From NCBI GenBank assembly GCA_025093555.1, contig JAIWNF010000002.1, positions 1,054,001 through 1,118,000 of the forward strand: a stretch of 64,000 nt of DNA, in the 5' to 3' direction. This DNA comes from Circinella umbellata. Its lineage: Eukaryota; Mucoromycota; Mucoromycetes; Mucorales; Lichtheimiaceae. Shown piece after piece: positions 1 through 13,416 of this stretch (positions are counted from its first letter, which is position 1; each line of letters begins with the position of its first letter). The position numbers and the translations under genes were made by a program. Under the pieces are notes generated by a model that was not told where the DNA came from, ran no database searches, and saw nothing but the letters and a program-made list of their open reading frames with translations.

Positions 1-127
1 CAGGTACGCCTTTACCAAAGCAATGTTTTTGGATTTTGCTAAAAGCAGGACCTTTTTTCTTGCGTTCAATGTCAATAGCGGGAGTTGTAGGTTGCGAATT
101 TGTAGTAGTAATGAGAGCGTTGCTCAT
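1..127 (-). CDS. 5' end of an unidentified gene, clipped by the window edge
   Basis: An open frame starts at the ATG complementary to 125-127 and runs off the left edge without a stop. It encodes about 42 residues, beginning MSNALITTTN and continuing through a basic stretch (ERKKKGPAFSK) and KHCFGKG. There is no obvious intron within the visible part. The A-rich context directly upstream (128-160) fits a fungal start site. I do not recognise the family; the N-terminus is low in complexity and gives no targeting signal or domain. It could also be an out-of-frame chance ORF, but the codon mix looks coding. Confidence 0.5.
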   Translation of the reverse strand, partial: MSNALITTTNSQPTTPAIDIERKKKGPAFSKIQKHCFGKGVP

Positions 128-1949
128 TTTAAAAATATAAATAAAAATAGAAGAAGGCTAACAGCTACCGCTGCAGGAGCTGAGTGTTAAAGAAGCTGTC
201 AAATTCATCATAACAGCAGTTTTAACAGCACTGCTGCGGATGGTCCTATGACAATCAACTGATTTAAGTAAATAAAAACATAAGTAGATTCTAATGCCAT
301 GTTGACCAGGCGAAAATAAATATTAGAAATACTACCTATGGATTTAATGAATAAAAGAATAACAAACAAATAGACTTTTTATTCCGCGATCAATAAGATA
401 TACAAAGGAACGTTTTTTAGGTGAAGGCCGAAGAGATATTGTATTGATAATTTTATTTTACACAGAAATAGTCAGGTATGTATAATTATACTATTAAATA
501 ACTGTATATATATATTTAGGCTATTTCAAGTATTAACATGTTAGAGTCCATAATAACTAGTCTGAGCTGCGATGATAGTGGATTTATATAATAAAAGGCT
601 TTGTATGTTGTATGTTGTATCGACTTATCATAGATTCTTGAAAGCAATGTTAATATTATTATTTATAGATGAGTAGTATAAAAAAAGTATGCTAGGAATT
701 ATTGTTATTTAAAGTTAATACGTATGAGCCAATGAAACATATATTAATTAAAAAGATGAGAGAAGATTGATTAGAATCCAAATACAATAATAAATCACAG
801 AGCGTGTTTATGTTATACCACAGAGAAAGTATAGAGGCCCGGAACTTCATCTTAAAAAGGAATATCCATGAGAAAATGTACACTAACAAGAATTTTGGTA
901 TCGACTTTATTATCTTATCAATAAACAGTTACAAATCTTAAGATTTGATAACGAGTTAAAAATCCAAGTTTATTATAATGTACAGCATCTCTATATACAA
1001 TTAAAACTTATAGTACTGCTGGTTGATCATGTGATATTAGCAGAGTAAAGTATCTTATCTCATAGCTATTGTGTATATCATCTACATCTTCCAAAGGATA
1101 ATGAGTTCCACTTTATCAGTAAGGTAAATATAGACCATAATTATTTTATACACTTCTACGATACGATGTGAAACATGTATGATTAACACGACTCACCGAT
1201 TTTTGCAGCGGAGTTATTATTATTTTTTTGATTTGGCATGACAACAAATCGCTGTCGTCAGGATAACTAAAAAACCCATTTGTGGGGGGTTCTTTTCGTC
1301 TTTAAAAATGAGTGTATTAAAACCTGAGGGGTGGAGGTAGAACTAATTATTAAATTCATGCAGTCCAGAGTTTTTAAGTCTACTGCCTGATAAGAAATAT
1401 GAATACAGATAAGATAAGAGATGTAAAAAAAAATTTCCCCAGGTTTTCTTGAGAAAAAAAAAACTTGGTGTTCATATTGTAATCCTAAATATTACACTTA
1501 CATATTTTTTTTTGTCGATGCTAAATAAATGATTATGGGGCTGTATATATATACTATAACCAATAAAGAAACAATAACAAAATAATAGAATTATAAGCTG
1601 ATGGACGAGATTAAAAAATAATGATGGTTTCTCTCCATCGCTGCGCCATGAATCGCTTATTTTTTTATCATCTCGGCTAAAGAGATCTTAATCTACATAG
1701 ATCCAGTTCAAATTTTCTTTCCATAAAAAATTGACACGAAAAAAAAAAGTAAAAGCAATCTTTTTTTAATCAGAAAAAATAAATTTAACAATATCAATTT
1801 ACACAGATAGAAAGGTGGTGATTGTTACAGGGATGTGAAAAGATATATATACAAGTGACCCCGGTTTATAATTTTTCTTTTCTTTTTCTTTCAAAAACTG
1901 AAACCGTGCTTTTTATACAAGTTTCTAATATCTTTTTAAAAAAGATAAG
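128..1949. other. Intergenic region upstream of asparagine synthetase
   Basis: About 1.8 kb of AT-rich sequence between the clipped minus-strand gene and the ASN1 start. It is a head-to-head interval, so it must hold both promoters. I see A/T homopolymer runs, short TA repeats near 1542-1556 and 1845-1855, and no ORF with a credible start or domain. No tRNA-like B box was found. The closest thing to a Gcn4 half-site is CGACTCA at about 1190, which departs from TGACTCA at its first base. Confidence 0.5.
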
Positions 1950-4322
1950 ATGTGTGGTATTTTCGCAATTTATCGTTATGATGGTGACGTAGAGAATTAT
2001 CGTCAAAGAGCGCTTTATCTGTCCAAGAAGTATGTGATAATAACTTTTTTTGCTCTGAAGTTTGTTGTCCTTAAAAACAATTATATTAACTATGATCTTT
2101 TTAATATTAGAATACGCCATCGAGGACCAGACTGGTCTGGTTGCTATACCACCAATAATCATATCCTTGCTCATGAACGTCTTGCAATTGTCGGCGTCGG
2201 TATGCTGTTGATCTTTTATATATGCATTCATATCGTTGCTTATTCAATTCAATTTACTATATTCTAAACCATAATACATTTTTTCATGTTCATATGCATC
2301 GAATTAGATTCTGGAGCACAGCCGATTATATCTGAAGATAAAAAGTTGGTGCTTTGTGTAAATGGTATATTAACACTTTTCAATAACATTGATTCTTTTA
2401 TTATCTCAGGTTAGAAATTATGTCTGTAACATTAACTTTTTTTTTAGGTGAGATTTATAATCATAAGCAGTTACGCGCTCAACTTGAACAAAAAGGTTAT
2501 GTTTTCAAAACCCACTCCGATTGTGAAGTTATCATGTATTTGGTAAATTTTAAATTTTTATACTTATTTTGTTATATAACTATCCACACAAGATTTATAT
2601 ATTTATATAAACTACATCTAGTATAGAGAGATGGGCACAGAATTTGTTCATAAATTAGATGGTATTTTTTCCTTTGTCTTACTTGATGTTGATAACGACA
2701 GAATAATCGCTGCTCGCGACCCTATTGGTGTTACGTATGTATGCAATCGACCTTTCTAAAAAAATCCTTTTCTGATTAATTGTCAGATGCATAATCTTTT
2801 TTTTTGTATGTACTTTATAGAACACTTTATTATGGATGGCGTTCAGATATGCCGAATACTGTTTATTTTGCATCAGAACTCAAATCATTAAACGAAGATT
2901 GTGATAAGATATTAGCATTCCCACCTGGTCACCTATATGATTCTAAGACTAAGGAAACGACACGTTGGTATAAACCTTCTTGGTAAGAATTTTAATAAAT
3001 TGTGGGGATTGAATAATAAAAAAAAAAGATGGAAGAGAGGAGCTGATAAATAAAAGATATCCGCGGAAGAAAATTGATGTGCATCATAATTTTTTTTATA
3101 GGTGGGATGATAACAAAGTAGGTGAAAATCCAGTGGATTTGAAATTATTACGACGTTCATTGGAAGCTTCTGTTCGCAAGCGCCTGATGGCAGAGGTTCC
3201 TTATGGTGTATTATTATCGGGTGGTTTGGATTCTAGCTTGATTGCTTCTATTGCTGTACGTGAAACTCAAAAAATTACATCTGGGACTATTCAACAAGAC
3301 GAACCGCGGTTTGATGAAAGTAAGCAAAAAAAAAAAATGTTGACTGACTGATAAAGTAGTATCAAGGGAATTTTTTTTAAAGAAAAAAACATTTGAAGAT
3401 AAGAAAAATGCTCATGAAAGCTAAATGATAAAATGATTATATAGGCGGACCAAATATGTGGCCTGGCATGCACTCATTCTCAATTGGGCTGGAAGGTTCA
3501 CCTGACTTAATTGCTGCTCGTAAAGTGGCAGAACATTTGAATACCATCCACCATGAATACACCTTTACAATACAAGAAGCTTTAGATGCCGTCAGTGATG
3601 TGATTTATCATTTAGAAACGTATGATGTAACAACGATTCGTGCATCCACACCCATGTATCTTTTATCGAGAAAGATTAAAGCCATGGGAGTAAAAATGGT
3701 CTTATCGGGTGAAGGAGCAGATGAAGTATTTGGTGGTTATTTGTATTTCCATGCTGCACCAGACGACGCGGCTTTTCATAGCGAAACAGTGACACGTGTC
3801 AAAAACTTGCACTATGCTGATTGCTTACGTGCCAACAAGTCTACTATGGCATGGGGAGTAGAAGCAAGAGTACCTTTTTTGGACTTGAGCTTTTTGGAAC
3901 TCGCTATGTCAATAGATCCTCGTGACAAACGTCCTGTTGCAGGTCATCGTATGGAAAAGTATATTGTTCGTAAAGCGTTTGATACATCAGATGACCCAAA
4001 CGTCAAGCCTTATCTTCCTGATGATATTCTTTGGCGACAAAAGGAACAGTTTTCCGATGGTGTAGGCTATGGCTGGATCGATGCTCTCAAGGATGTCAGT
4101 CAAGTGAAAGTCTCAGATCAGGCATTTGAACATGCTACGGCGAAATGGCCCAAGGACACACCAACCACTAAAGAAGCTTTTATGTATCGTGCCTTGTTTG
4201 ATCAATGGTTTCCACAAGAAGCTTGCGCAGAAAGCGTAGTTAGATGGGTTCCTCGTAAAGATTGGGGATGCAGTGAGGATCCTTCAGGCAGAGCTCAGAA
4301 GGCACATCAAGCTGCATATTAG
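1950..4322 (+). CDS. ASN1: Asparagine synthetase (glutamine-hydrolysing), 8 exons
   Basis: Makes asparagine from aspartate, ATP and glutamine in the cytosol. Exons are 1950-2029, 2111-2199, 2308-2364, 2448-2542, 2622-2734, 2821-2982, 3102-3319 and 3445-4322. They join in frame to 563 residues, the usual length for the yeast Asn1/Asn2 type. The protein begins MCGIF, so Cys2 is the glutaminase nucleophile. RHRGPDWSG and HERLAIVGV follow in the class II amidotransferase domain. The synthetase half carries the PP-loop SGGLDSS (about 238-243) and [11 protein letters not shown] (about 359-369). All introns are short and GT-AG; exon 5 uses the CTAG at 2618-2621, because the ATAG five bases downstream breaks the frame. 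Converges with the GATA gene downstream. Confidence 0.96.
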
Positions 4323-4993
4323 TAATTATATTTATATATATTCATTCAAACGATAAGAATAACAATCAAAAAATAAAAATAGAGTTTAATAATTGCATGT
4401 TTTTAAATTATTACTATGTTTGTGTTATTATTGGTGTTGTATTATATTATTGTTAATACGATTACATTATTATTATTGAAAGACACGAAAAAAAAAGTAT
4501 GAACAAAATGTGATGATGAGGGAGATAAAGAAAAATAAAAATAAAAAAGCTTATACAAAAACAAAATACATGAGTGAGGTAAGTTAGCTAAAAGAAAGCG
4601 CAAAAATGAAAATATGATAAAATATAATAAATGTGTTTGAATGAAGATGTTGTGATGGATGATAAAGAGGCTTAAAAGGCAAAAAAAAAAAAAGAGAGAG
4701 AGAGAGGAAGAGAAAATTTACATTAAAAGAAAAAGGTATCTTGTGTGCGTGAGAGAATTTTTTTTTTTTAAAAAAAAAACAGATAAAGGAGGAAAAGAAT
4801 GGTGTGTTTTGCATGTTATGTTAGCTGATAGGAAGGGTGTACTTGAAAGAAAGTATATGTGTAAAAATTTATTGGCGTATTTTTTTTCTCATTTGATACA
4901 CCAACTTTTTTTTATAGAAGAAATAAGTTTACTGATAGAGTGAGGGAGATAAAAAAGAGAAGAGGAGAAAATAAAAAGTGACAACAATATTAT
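4323..4993. other. Convergent 3' intergenic region between ASN1 and the GATA gene
   Basis: Tail-to-tail spacer holding both 3' UTRs. It is A-rich on the plus strand, with AG-repeat and poly-A/poly-T stretches (for example a GA microsatellite near 4693-4706 and runs of T then A near 4760-4780). Two overlapping low-complexity ORFs here are Lys/Arg/Glu-rich or Phe-rich translations of these tracts and are not believed. Nothing else seen. Confidence 0.5.
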
Positions 4994-6163
4994 TCACTGA
5001 TGATAAGATGATGTTGAAGTAGGTAATGCGATAGGTGGTAAATGAGGACGGTCTTGCTGAGAATGATGTGATGATTTGGGAGCTGCGCAAGAAGCCAATG
5101 ATAGAAGAGATCGTGCAATTTCGTGGTCCTGATGATCAGAAGGTGGACAAATAGGGCAATGATTCTTCGTTGGCTCGGCAAGAGCTGCATCTATTTTTGA
5201 TAAAGTGGATACTGTTTCAGAGAGTAAAGCTGAAAGTCTCGTCACTCGATTTTGCAATTCCTGGCGCTGCGCACGAAGATCTTCAGTTGTTTTGTTGCAT
5301 AGATGATGAAATCTCAATGGTGGCAAGGTTGTCTGTACTTTGTACTCGTTGTTCATATTATTCTGTTGGTGATGGTCGGGGGCATGAATAGGTGGTAACA
5401 CAACATTTCCTACTCCTGGTGGTGAAGCAGGTGGTGTACACGATGAAGAGTTTGTGGTAGATGTTGCTGGCGGAGATTGAGGTTGCCATGGAGGGGAAGC
5501 CGTGGAAGATCGTGAACCACCACTAGATGTTGCAATTGATTCTTCATCTTCACCTACAATTGATAAAGTAGCAGGCGGTGAAGGAGCTTGGTGCTGCTGT
5601 TGATGGTGATGCTGCTGTTGATTATGTTGCGTTTTGGATTTCTTACGGAAAGCAGCCTTACTTTGTTGTTGCTTTTCAGATGAGGATGCACAACGTTTTC
5701 GTCGTTTAATCACTGTACGCATCATTGTTGCAGGACGATGAACATGATGAAGCTTGTAATAAAGTCCACATGCATTACATATAGTCTTTCCACTCGCATC
5801 TCTACGCCAAAGTGGGGTTGTTGTTGTTTGGCAATTAGCACACACAGCATCTTGTGGTTGAGATTGTTGCTGAGAAGATACTTTCTTATCGTCTTCATTG
5901 GTATAAACGCGCATCAATCGCTGTTGTGGTTGTGGTTTCTGTTGTGGTTGTTGGTCGAGTTCTTGTTTTTGTTCATGAACTTGCTGATCATGAGCTTTAT
6001 GTTGTTGTAATTTTTCTACCTTATCAGTAGTAATAGTGGTAGTAGCAGTGATAATTGCAACGCAGGCGTCGCAGCGTTGATTTTCACGGCAATCTGGACA
6101 GGTATCATGTTCGACAGATGAGCGTTTACGTAGTTTTGGCATAGTATCAGTTGCAAGAGCCAT
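4994..6163 (-). CDS. SreA/Fep1/Urbs1-like single-finger GATA transcription factor
   Basis: A single-exon 389-residue nuclear regulator. The GATA finger is C-X2-C-X17-C-X2-C at about 108-132 ([15 protein letters not shown]...CNACG). It is followed by [10 protein letters not shown] and the basic tail VIKRRKR, the signature of the second finger of fungal iron-responsive GATA repressors. The N-terminus has a compact cysteine group at 22-34 (C-X2-C-X5-C-X2-C) where those repressors have their first finger and cysteine-rich iron-sensing centre; no complete first finger is present. Q/H-rich linkers surround the finger, and a heptad-like helix (about 300-335, [20 protein letters not shown]) suggests dimerisation, as in AreB/NreB. 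A role in siderophore or iron gene repression is inferred from the finger; a nitrogen-regulatory role is the main alternative. Confidence 0.85.
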   Translation of the reverse strand: MALATDTMPKLRKRSSVEHDTCPDCRENQRCDACVAIITATTTITTDKVEKLQQHKAHDQQVHEQKQELDQQPQQKPQPQQRLMRVYTNEDDKKVSSQQQSQPQDAVCANCQTTTTPLWRRDASGKTICNACGLYYKLHHVHRPATMMRTVIKRRKRCASSSEKQQQSKAAFRKKSKTQHNQQQHHHQQQHQAPSPPATLSIVGEDEESIATSSGGSRSSTASPPWQPQSPPATSTTNSSSCTPPASPPGVGNVVLPPIHAPDHHQQNNMNNEYKVQTTLPPLRFHHLCNKTTEDLRAQRQELQNRVTRLSALLSETVSTLSKIDAALAEPTKNHCPICPPSDHQDHEIARSLLSLASCAAPKSSHHSQQDRPHLPPIALPTSTSSYHQ

Positions 6164-9100
6164 AACGGATTATAATAAAATAAAAAAATAAAAATAAATG
6201 GGGAAAGTGATAAAGAAAAATAAAAATAAAAGATAACCAAAAGCAATAAAATTAAGCGAAGAGAAAAGAAGAAGAAAGAAAGAAAGATAAGGAAGAAGAA
6301 GTGAAAAGAGCACCGGCAAAAAGATTCGATTTTATGATCTTTTTTATCTCGGCCAATGAATTTGCATCATCAGATCGAATTTCCCACACTCTGCACGGAG
6401 CCCCAGTTAGGGTGGGGGGAGTAAGAAAAAAAAGGGAGTTAGGACCACACACATCATACCTAACACCCATACACGAGTAAACACAGCACAAAATAATAAT
6501 AATAATAATAATAGTATGGTATGTCATTATAAGACAAGATATTTCTATCATCCGACGAATTATCCCCTTCATGTTTCGTGTTTATTTTCTCACTTTAAGA
6601 GATAATCATTAATCAATTCTATTTACACTCACTCACTCACTTCACACTCTCTCGCAATAGTTATGAATGTGTTAACAATTGCTTCTCCTTGTCTCTCTCT
6701 CTTTCTCCCCCCCCCACAATAACATTCCCTTTTATTCTTTCAATCCATAAAAAGATCATTTATATCGCTGTCCAATGATTTTCCACGTTGTATTTTATCA
6801 GATACGGATCTTGAAATCTATCACACCATCCCTTTCCTCGTCTTTTTGTCTTTTTGATTCAACTCCTTTTTTTTATAAACATGTTGAAATTTCCAAATTT
6901 GTGTAGAAAAATTTTAAACCAGTCCTTTATCATTTTATAGAAAGAATAAAAATTATATGTGTATTATGTGTAGGAAAAAATAGAGGCTTTAATTCTTGCT
7001 TTTGTTGCTGTAAATTGAATGTGGGGAACCGACATAAAAAGAAAAACGAACTTGTATGCATGTTGAGCGATAACAATTATCATTATTATACTCTCTGTTG
7101 CCTTTCTTTTTAACTCGGTTGCCCGGGTTAAAACCAAAAATGGCACGGAACCATGAACTTTGTTTTTCAGATCGCAAAGTCCGTTAGGTTACACACTGCT
7201 AATTTTTGTAACGTCATTTTTTCTTTCTTTATGACTTGCGAGATTTCGGGGGGTCAGGCCAAACGCTTGTAAAATTTTTTTTTATTATGAACAAAAGAAT
7301 AACAAAAACAAGATGCATCTAATTCTAAATATATAAGAAATAGACCTTGTTTTAAACAAGATGCACTTTTAGACTTTCAGTAAACGATAAAGCTCAGATA
7401 TATATTTTTTGACAACAAATCTCCTGAATAAATCAAGTTCAGGTGCTGGTTATATATAACGATAAAAAAGAGTAAAAAAAAAAATTAAAGCTCGTTATCT
7501 CTTATATTCTCTTATCGTTACCCATGACAACCCTTATCGCTAAAATTTATATATAACTTGGGCTATCCCCCCCTTTTTATTATTGTCACTAGGGAATTAA
7601 CATTAATTCGTCACTAGATTACAAATATCGCGATAATACCTTTTTTTTTGTTCAATTAATATAATTATTACTAACACAGCACATATAACAACAAACAACA
7701 CATGGTGATTAATTCAAATGGCGAGATATAAGTTCGTTATCACCCTTCTTTTACACACTACTAAGGTCGAGCCCGTTCCGCGGGTGTTATCTGAGAAAAG
7801 TGCGCTATATTATTATAATTATTGACATGTCGGTCGGTGCTTTGTAATTTCTGGTTTGAGAATGCCTCCCCCAAAATAAATCTATCCATAAATGATAAGA
7901 GCGAAATACCTTGTTATAAATACATCACGCTGCCGTGTGTTTGTATTAGTAAAAATTTCCATACAAAGTGAGCAATGACAATGAATGTTAATATCAGTGA
8001 TAAGATTATAGAAATAAGGCTTTAATAGTAACGAAAAAAATAATAATTGGAAAGCTCGCATGATCTCCCAGTGTCTATCATTTTTTTAAACGATAAAGTT
8101 TTCACAAGACCCGATAAAATATAATTGTTTTTCTCTATATCATACCTTTGTGCAAGATAAAGAGTAAATATGACATATGATAATCTTCTATTTATATTTT
8201 TTTTACTCCTTGTTCTTTACTTTCCAGTTTCATTGATCAAGTTTTTCCTTTATTTTAAACAATTAGTTTGATCTCTTTCTTGTTCTTCTCTCTTGAACTA
8301 CCCCTCAATAGTGTATGACATTTAACTCCTTTATTTAAATTTCTTTTGGAGTGCTAAAAAAAAAAGCGGGAATTCTGGCATTGAATGGGTAAAAAAAAAT
8401 TAAAAAAGACCGCATGTTCGTTACATGCATACCCAACACGCTTGTATACAACAGGGAGTTTTAATCAATATCTAAATATACCCAGTTAATAAAATAAGCG
8501 AAACAATTTTTCTTTTCAATAAAGTGAGCTACTTGTCTTTTTTAATATTGAAAGAATGTAAAAAATAAAAAAAAATACTTAATATATACAAGTTCGTCAT
8601 TATGCTAAAATGGTATAAAAACAAAAGGGGCTGCTTATTATTATATTCATCAGTTTATAGAAAAAAAAAGAGTTGGAAAGAATAAATGATCCATCGATTA
8701 TCTATTATAAGAGATAAAGTAAAAAAAACAATCAAAAGTTATCAAGATCCGTAAGGAGACTGACGCTTATTTAGTAATAAACCCTAGACCTCCCCCACAG
8801 TTGGTTCCCCCGAAGTAGTGAGTGGTTTTAGCTCAATGCCGACGATCGTTTTTCTATGATTTGTAAAGTTATGACATTTTGATCTCCCTGGTAATAAGCC
8901 ATGATAAATATAAATATATGCTTCTTAGTGACGATCAATATAGTATACAAGCCCATATACCGCTCACGACTTACGCGGTTCATGAGTGACCCCAAGCAAA
9001 TATATATAACATGATGAAGGAAAGAGAGAGAGAGAGGGGGGAAACTATTTGAATAATAATAATAGTAATCCTTGTATTTGCTGGTGAAAAAAAGGAGAAT

Positions 9101-12050
9101 TCTTAAATCCCTGGATTTCTCGACTGTTTATTAATCGCTTTATGAGCCATAGTCCCAGTCTTTCAATTGAATGCTATTCCTCATAGCACAAGGAACAAAT
9201 AGAAAGATATGAAAGATAATGGCCTAGTATAGCACAATTAACAATTAAGAAGAAAATGGTAAATACTCTTTCATCATTTTATTTAAACATCACCTGTCCC
9301 AATAGCAAGGAAACTGTGATAGTGTATATGTAACACTGTGTTGGTAAAATAAATTTTCTAGAATGAACCCGCACAACTTTTTCATTCGTATAACCCCATG
9401 TTGTATTAGCTGATCCGTATAAAGAAATCTCTACCGTTTATAGGAATCGAAAGAATGGCTGAAGCTTAAGAGTGTAGAACCTAATATTAGTTTTCGTAGA
9501 AATATATTAAATGATGAAGAAATTTCTTGTTGAATTTATAAACAAGTAGTATATCAATGTCGTCTTTTTTATTACTATATGGTATTTATGATAGTATGCA
9601 AGATACTGTATACGTATGTAAGATAAACACCATTTTGGGAAAAAAAAAACTGTTTTGATTATAAAAGTTTCTGTAGAGGAGTCAGGTTACACTATTATTA
9701 GCAAAGTACTTCCTTTTAATTAAGAATGTAGTGACTGTATGTCTTTTCCCAATCGCGCGAATAAGTCGCCGAATTCAGAAGTAAAAAAAAAAGGCTCCTT
9801 CTTTTTCTTTGACATGCAATTGACAATAATGGGCGCTTGCTCCATGAAGCATCCTTGTTAATTCATGCGAAACTCCGTCATAGATATCATTTCGAACCAA
9901 GAAAATGCATCTTACAATTTATCTTATCACATAAACGTGATAAATGCAATGTAATGATTTAATAAGGATACTTTATTTATAACAAATTCTACAAGCTGCA
10001 TAACTACTCCCTTTTTTAAGCTAAATAAAACCAAATATTAAGGAGTAATGCAAAACAACGAAAAATAGTGTTTGCTATTACTGAAAAAAATGTATAAACG
10101 AGTAGCTAATTTGAAAAAATAGTACTTATGTTACTGATGCCCTATACATCCATAAAAAGGGTTCTTGATAAAAGTTAAATAGGCTCGGTAGTACAGAAAT
10201 ATTTTTGAGTTTAATGTTGTTTTACAACTTATCCGTCAGTAAAAACTTCGAAAATGATTTCTTAAAATGATGGTATCTTTCAAAGTTCTTGTATAAATTT
10301 AAGAGGAAGAAAAGTATAACTACGGGCTTTAATGACATGTATAAAATCACGGTATTTTTCCCTTGCTCTTATTACTGTGCTAGAGGAAAAATAATGAAGT
10401 AATTCAGCCGGGGTTATCCAAATATCCAATATTAGTATATATGCACAAATTTGAGTCCGTGAGTTCTTTCATCCATTGTACATTGTCAATGGTACAAGGA
10501 GCATTACCATTCATACACTTGTTCACGGAACAAATATAACTAATGCTAATACATTTTGCCAGTACAATCATCATTATTAGCATATCTTTCTCTGCCCCCG
10601 ACGTCAATGAATAATGGGTACACTGGAAATCATTCAGCGTTGACCAAATCGTTAACAATCATTTTTAAAGATGTTTTGTTGCGTAGTAAGGGACATCTAG
10701 TAGGTTCAAAATTTTCATTCTTTTAAAAAAATTGTGTGAAAGCATATTCACAAAATCAATGTCCCCTTGATCCACCCGTCTTTGTGCTGTCTAAAGCTTT
10801 TATTTCTATGGTCTTCTTATAGGAGACTTGTCAACAGCTAACGATTGTGTTGGATAAGACATGGCTCAACAGCACTACAACTCCCGTACACATTAGTTAG
10901 GTCTACTTCTATGGATCATCAATTACATCTCGCTAAACATAGCTCAAAGTATATACAGACGTATATTCGATGCTATGACCATCAACTTTATTTTATATCG
11001 TATTGTCATCGTTAGAGTCTGGAAGGATATGATGGGTGCGCTTACAGTGCAGGAGATATCCAAAGGGTAAGGGTAAAAGGTGGTTTGATCGACGTGTAAT
11101 GTTTTTATAGAACAATTAATTTATCTAGGATATAGCTAATCGCGTCATTATCATCATGGGTATATCTCCTGTTGAAATTGTCTCGTTCTCAAGCAACCAA
11201 AACAAAGGTATCAAGATAAATAGGTCAGAATAGTTTTCATTTGTAAAAATAGAACTATTTGACTGTACTCACTCCAAATTTCTACTATTGTGTGCCTGGG
11301 TTTATTTGTTCAGACTTCTAACTAAATGAAAAAGCGTACATATTCAAGTTTCTCATTTTTGATGAGAAATTATTTGTATTAAGCATTTCTGTCATTTTCT
11401 ATAATAGCATTTTGATGATAACAAAAATAGAAGGATCGAGGTTACTCAGATAATGCAATTCAAAACAGGACAACTGACTGGATTACAAATATGCTCTTGA
11501 TGCAACTTGTATAATGTCGTTATATAACTACCCCTACTTCATTTAATGAATCGATCGATTCAAGGGAACATACCACATTTATTTCCATTCAAAAAGGAAG
11601 AATCATAATAGTCAAGCGGATGTGTCCTTGTTTGCATCACTACCTCTATCGCCTTAAAAAAAACTTTCATGCCTAGACCTAACCTTTTTAGTGAGAACTA
11701 AGCGTAAAATTTAAGAGTATCTTGAGATTTGATGAACGGTGGATTTGTCTGATAACGGCCGTTTTCTGGTCAACCCCCCGTGAGAATGACGGAACTATTA
11801 TTATGAGTACGTAGAAAAATAAGTACCAATTTTGCTTAAGATGATGATATCTGGCTTATCAACATAGTAGCAATGGCTGAAACTAATAGAGAGAAAACAC
11901 ATTGTCTTAATTTAATAAGGGCGTAAATTTTACGTGATAATTTTTCTTAGTCAACCAAATTAGAACCCAATAATGTAAGCGAGTTCTTCCAGTGAGAAAC
12001 ATTATTCTGTTGCATAACTCCTCCACATATAACCTAAAAACATACTTATA
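6164..12050. other. Gene-poor AT-rich region (5.9 kb)
   Basis: From 6164 to about 7200 lies the upstream region of the GATA gene, with a GAA/AAG-rich tract (6255-6305), an AAT microsatellite (about 6492-6512) and a run of nine C (6707-6715). From 7200 to 12050 I find no ORF with a recognisable domain. The longest, 84 codons on the minus strand at 10404-10658, has no family resemblance and no splice partners. An imperfect palindrome sits near 8962-8987 (CTCACGACTTACGCGGTTCATGAG). Parts of 10700-11200 have higher GC and could be an old decayed element, but no terminal repeat was found. Confidence 0.4.
6492..6512. repeat. AAT trinucleotide microsatellite
   Basis: Seven uninterrupted AAT units in the region upstream of the GATA-factor gene, followed by AG. 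A simple repeat with no evident function. Confidence 0.9.
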
Positions 12051-12719
12051 ATGACCACGACAGCTGTACTTTTACTTCCATTATCTTCGCTTGGACCGGT
12101 GAATAATTCTCAACAATCTCTTGTCAAACAAGCTGTTCAAGAATCGTTACGACGAGAGGATATTAAAAAACTTCTTATTCTTGTACAATTACCAGGCACA
12201 TTTACGATAGACGGGCAATGGGAACAATTACAATCCATTTTATGCTCTTTATATGTAACACAATTAAATGTGACTTATGCTGCCGATGCTCCATTATTTG
12301 ATTGTACAGTAGTTTTCGATGGTTGGTGCAACTATTCAGCAGGACTGGAACCTTCTGTAAAATTAATGTTTGCTACAGAACAAGGTATGTAAAAATTCAT
12401 GCATATGGAGGCTCTAATGAGCGATTATATATCAAAAATTTGAATAACAAGTATATTATCTTGAACAGATGTATCTCAAGTGGATAGTTGGAATCAGCAG
12501 AGAAATGAAGCATTTGAAATACATGAACTGACTGGTTCAGAACAAGAAATGACAACATCATCATCGTCATCGACGGAGAATAATAGTTATAATGACAATG
12601 GACGAGTATTTGACAAAACTATTGTGGGTGGCACGTTTGATCACATTCATGCTGGCCACAAAATTTTACTTACAATGACGGCACTTCTAGCATCAAAAAC
12701 GATTTATGTTGGTGTTACT

Positions 12720-12755
<36 letters not shown>

Positions 12756-13196
12756 TACATGAAAGATAAGTTAAATAACTACAATCGTTAACACGTGTTC
12801 TTTTGATGGTGGTTAGATGATGTTATGCTCAAATCTAAGAAACATCGAGAGCTCATTGCATCTACTCAAGATCGTATTGAAAATGTAAAAGAGTTTTTAC
12901 ATGTAGTTCGTCGTGGATTAGAATATATCGTTGTACCTATTACAGATCCATATGGCCCCACAATTACTGAACCATCTGTTCAAGCATTGGTTGTTTCCAA
13001 GGAAACGGAAAAAGGTGGCGATGCTTGTAATGTAGAACGTGCGAAACGAGACTTCCCTCCATTAGTCATAAGGACCATTGATGTTATTTCTTCAGATAGT
13101 ACAGCAGTAGATGGTAAAGATATGGGCGCATTAAAAATAAGCTCGACATGGATTCGTAAATATATTGCTCAGCATTCGCAAGAGCAAAAACAATAA
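12051..13196 (+). CDS. CAB4: Phosphopantetheine adenylyltransferase (CoA synthesis), 3 exons
   Basis: Transfers AMP from ATP to 4'-phosphopantetheine to form dephospho-CoA. Exons 12051-12384, 12469-12720 and 12817-13196 join in frame (GAA CAA G|AT and ACT G|AT) to about 321 residues. The nucleotidyltransferase core begins VGGTFDHIHAGHKILL, with the HxGH ATP-binding motif, and ends with the class motif ISSTWIRKYI. A long N-terminal extension of about 190 residues precedes it, as in eukaryotic PPATs. There is no dephospho-CoA kinase domain, so the enzyme is monofunctional like yeast Cab4 and unlike animal COASY. Intron 2 begins with a TA microsatellite. Convergent with the sulfotransferase-like gene 220 bp downstream. 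Confidence 0.93.
12725..12751. repeat. TA microsatellite inside a CAB4 intron
   Basis: About 13 TA units directly after the donor site of CAB4 intron 2. Its length is likely to vary between strains. Confidence 0.9.
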
Positions 13197-13416
13197 ATAT
13201 TTAATAATAATAACGATAGGAATAAACTTTGAAATTAAACTAACAAATAAAGGATAATAATGATATATATATATATGTACTAAATAAAAGAGTGCGATTG
13301 AAGGGATAAGGGAAATTAAAAATGCAAAATGTACAAAAAGAATATTTGATGACAGCTGTTTTTTAACTAGAGTGGAGAAGAGCGAAAGAGTGTTTTATGC
13401 GTGTGTGTATATGTCG

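Noticed and set aside
4659..4943. Lys/Arg/Glu-rich ORF after ASN1
   Set aside because: It is the translation of GA/A-rich 3' sequence and overlaps a Phe/Ser-rich ORF on the other strand.
7721..7800. GGTCGAGCCCGTTCC, possible tRNA T-arm
   Set aside because: Spacing and pairing do not give a tRNA; no anticodon arm recognised.
10404..10658. 84-codon minus-strand ORF in the 6-12 kb island
   Set aside because: No homology signal or conserved pattern visible; isolated and in AT-rich sequence.
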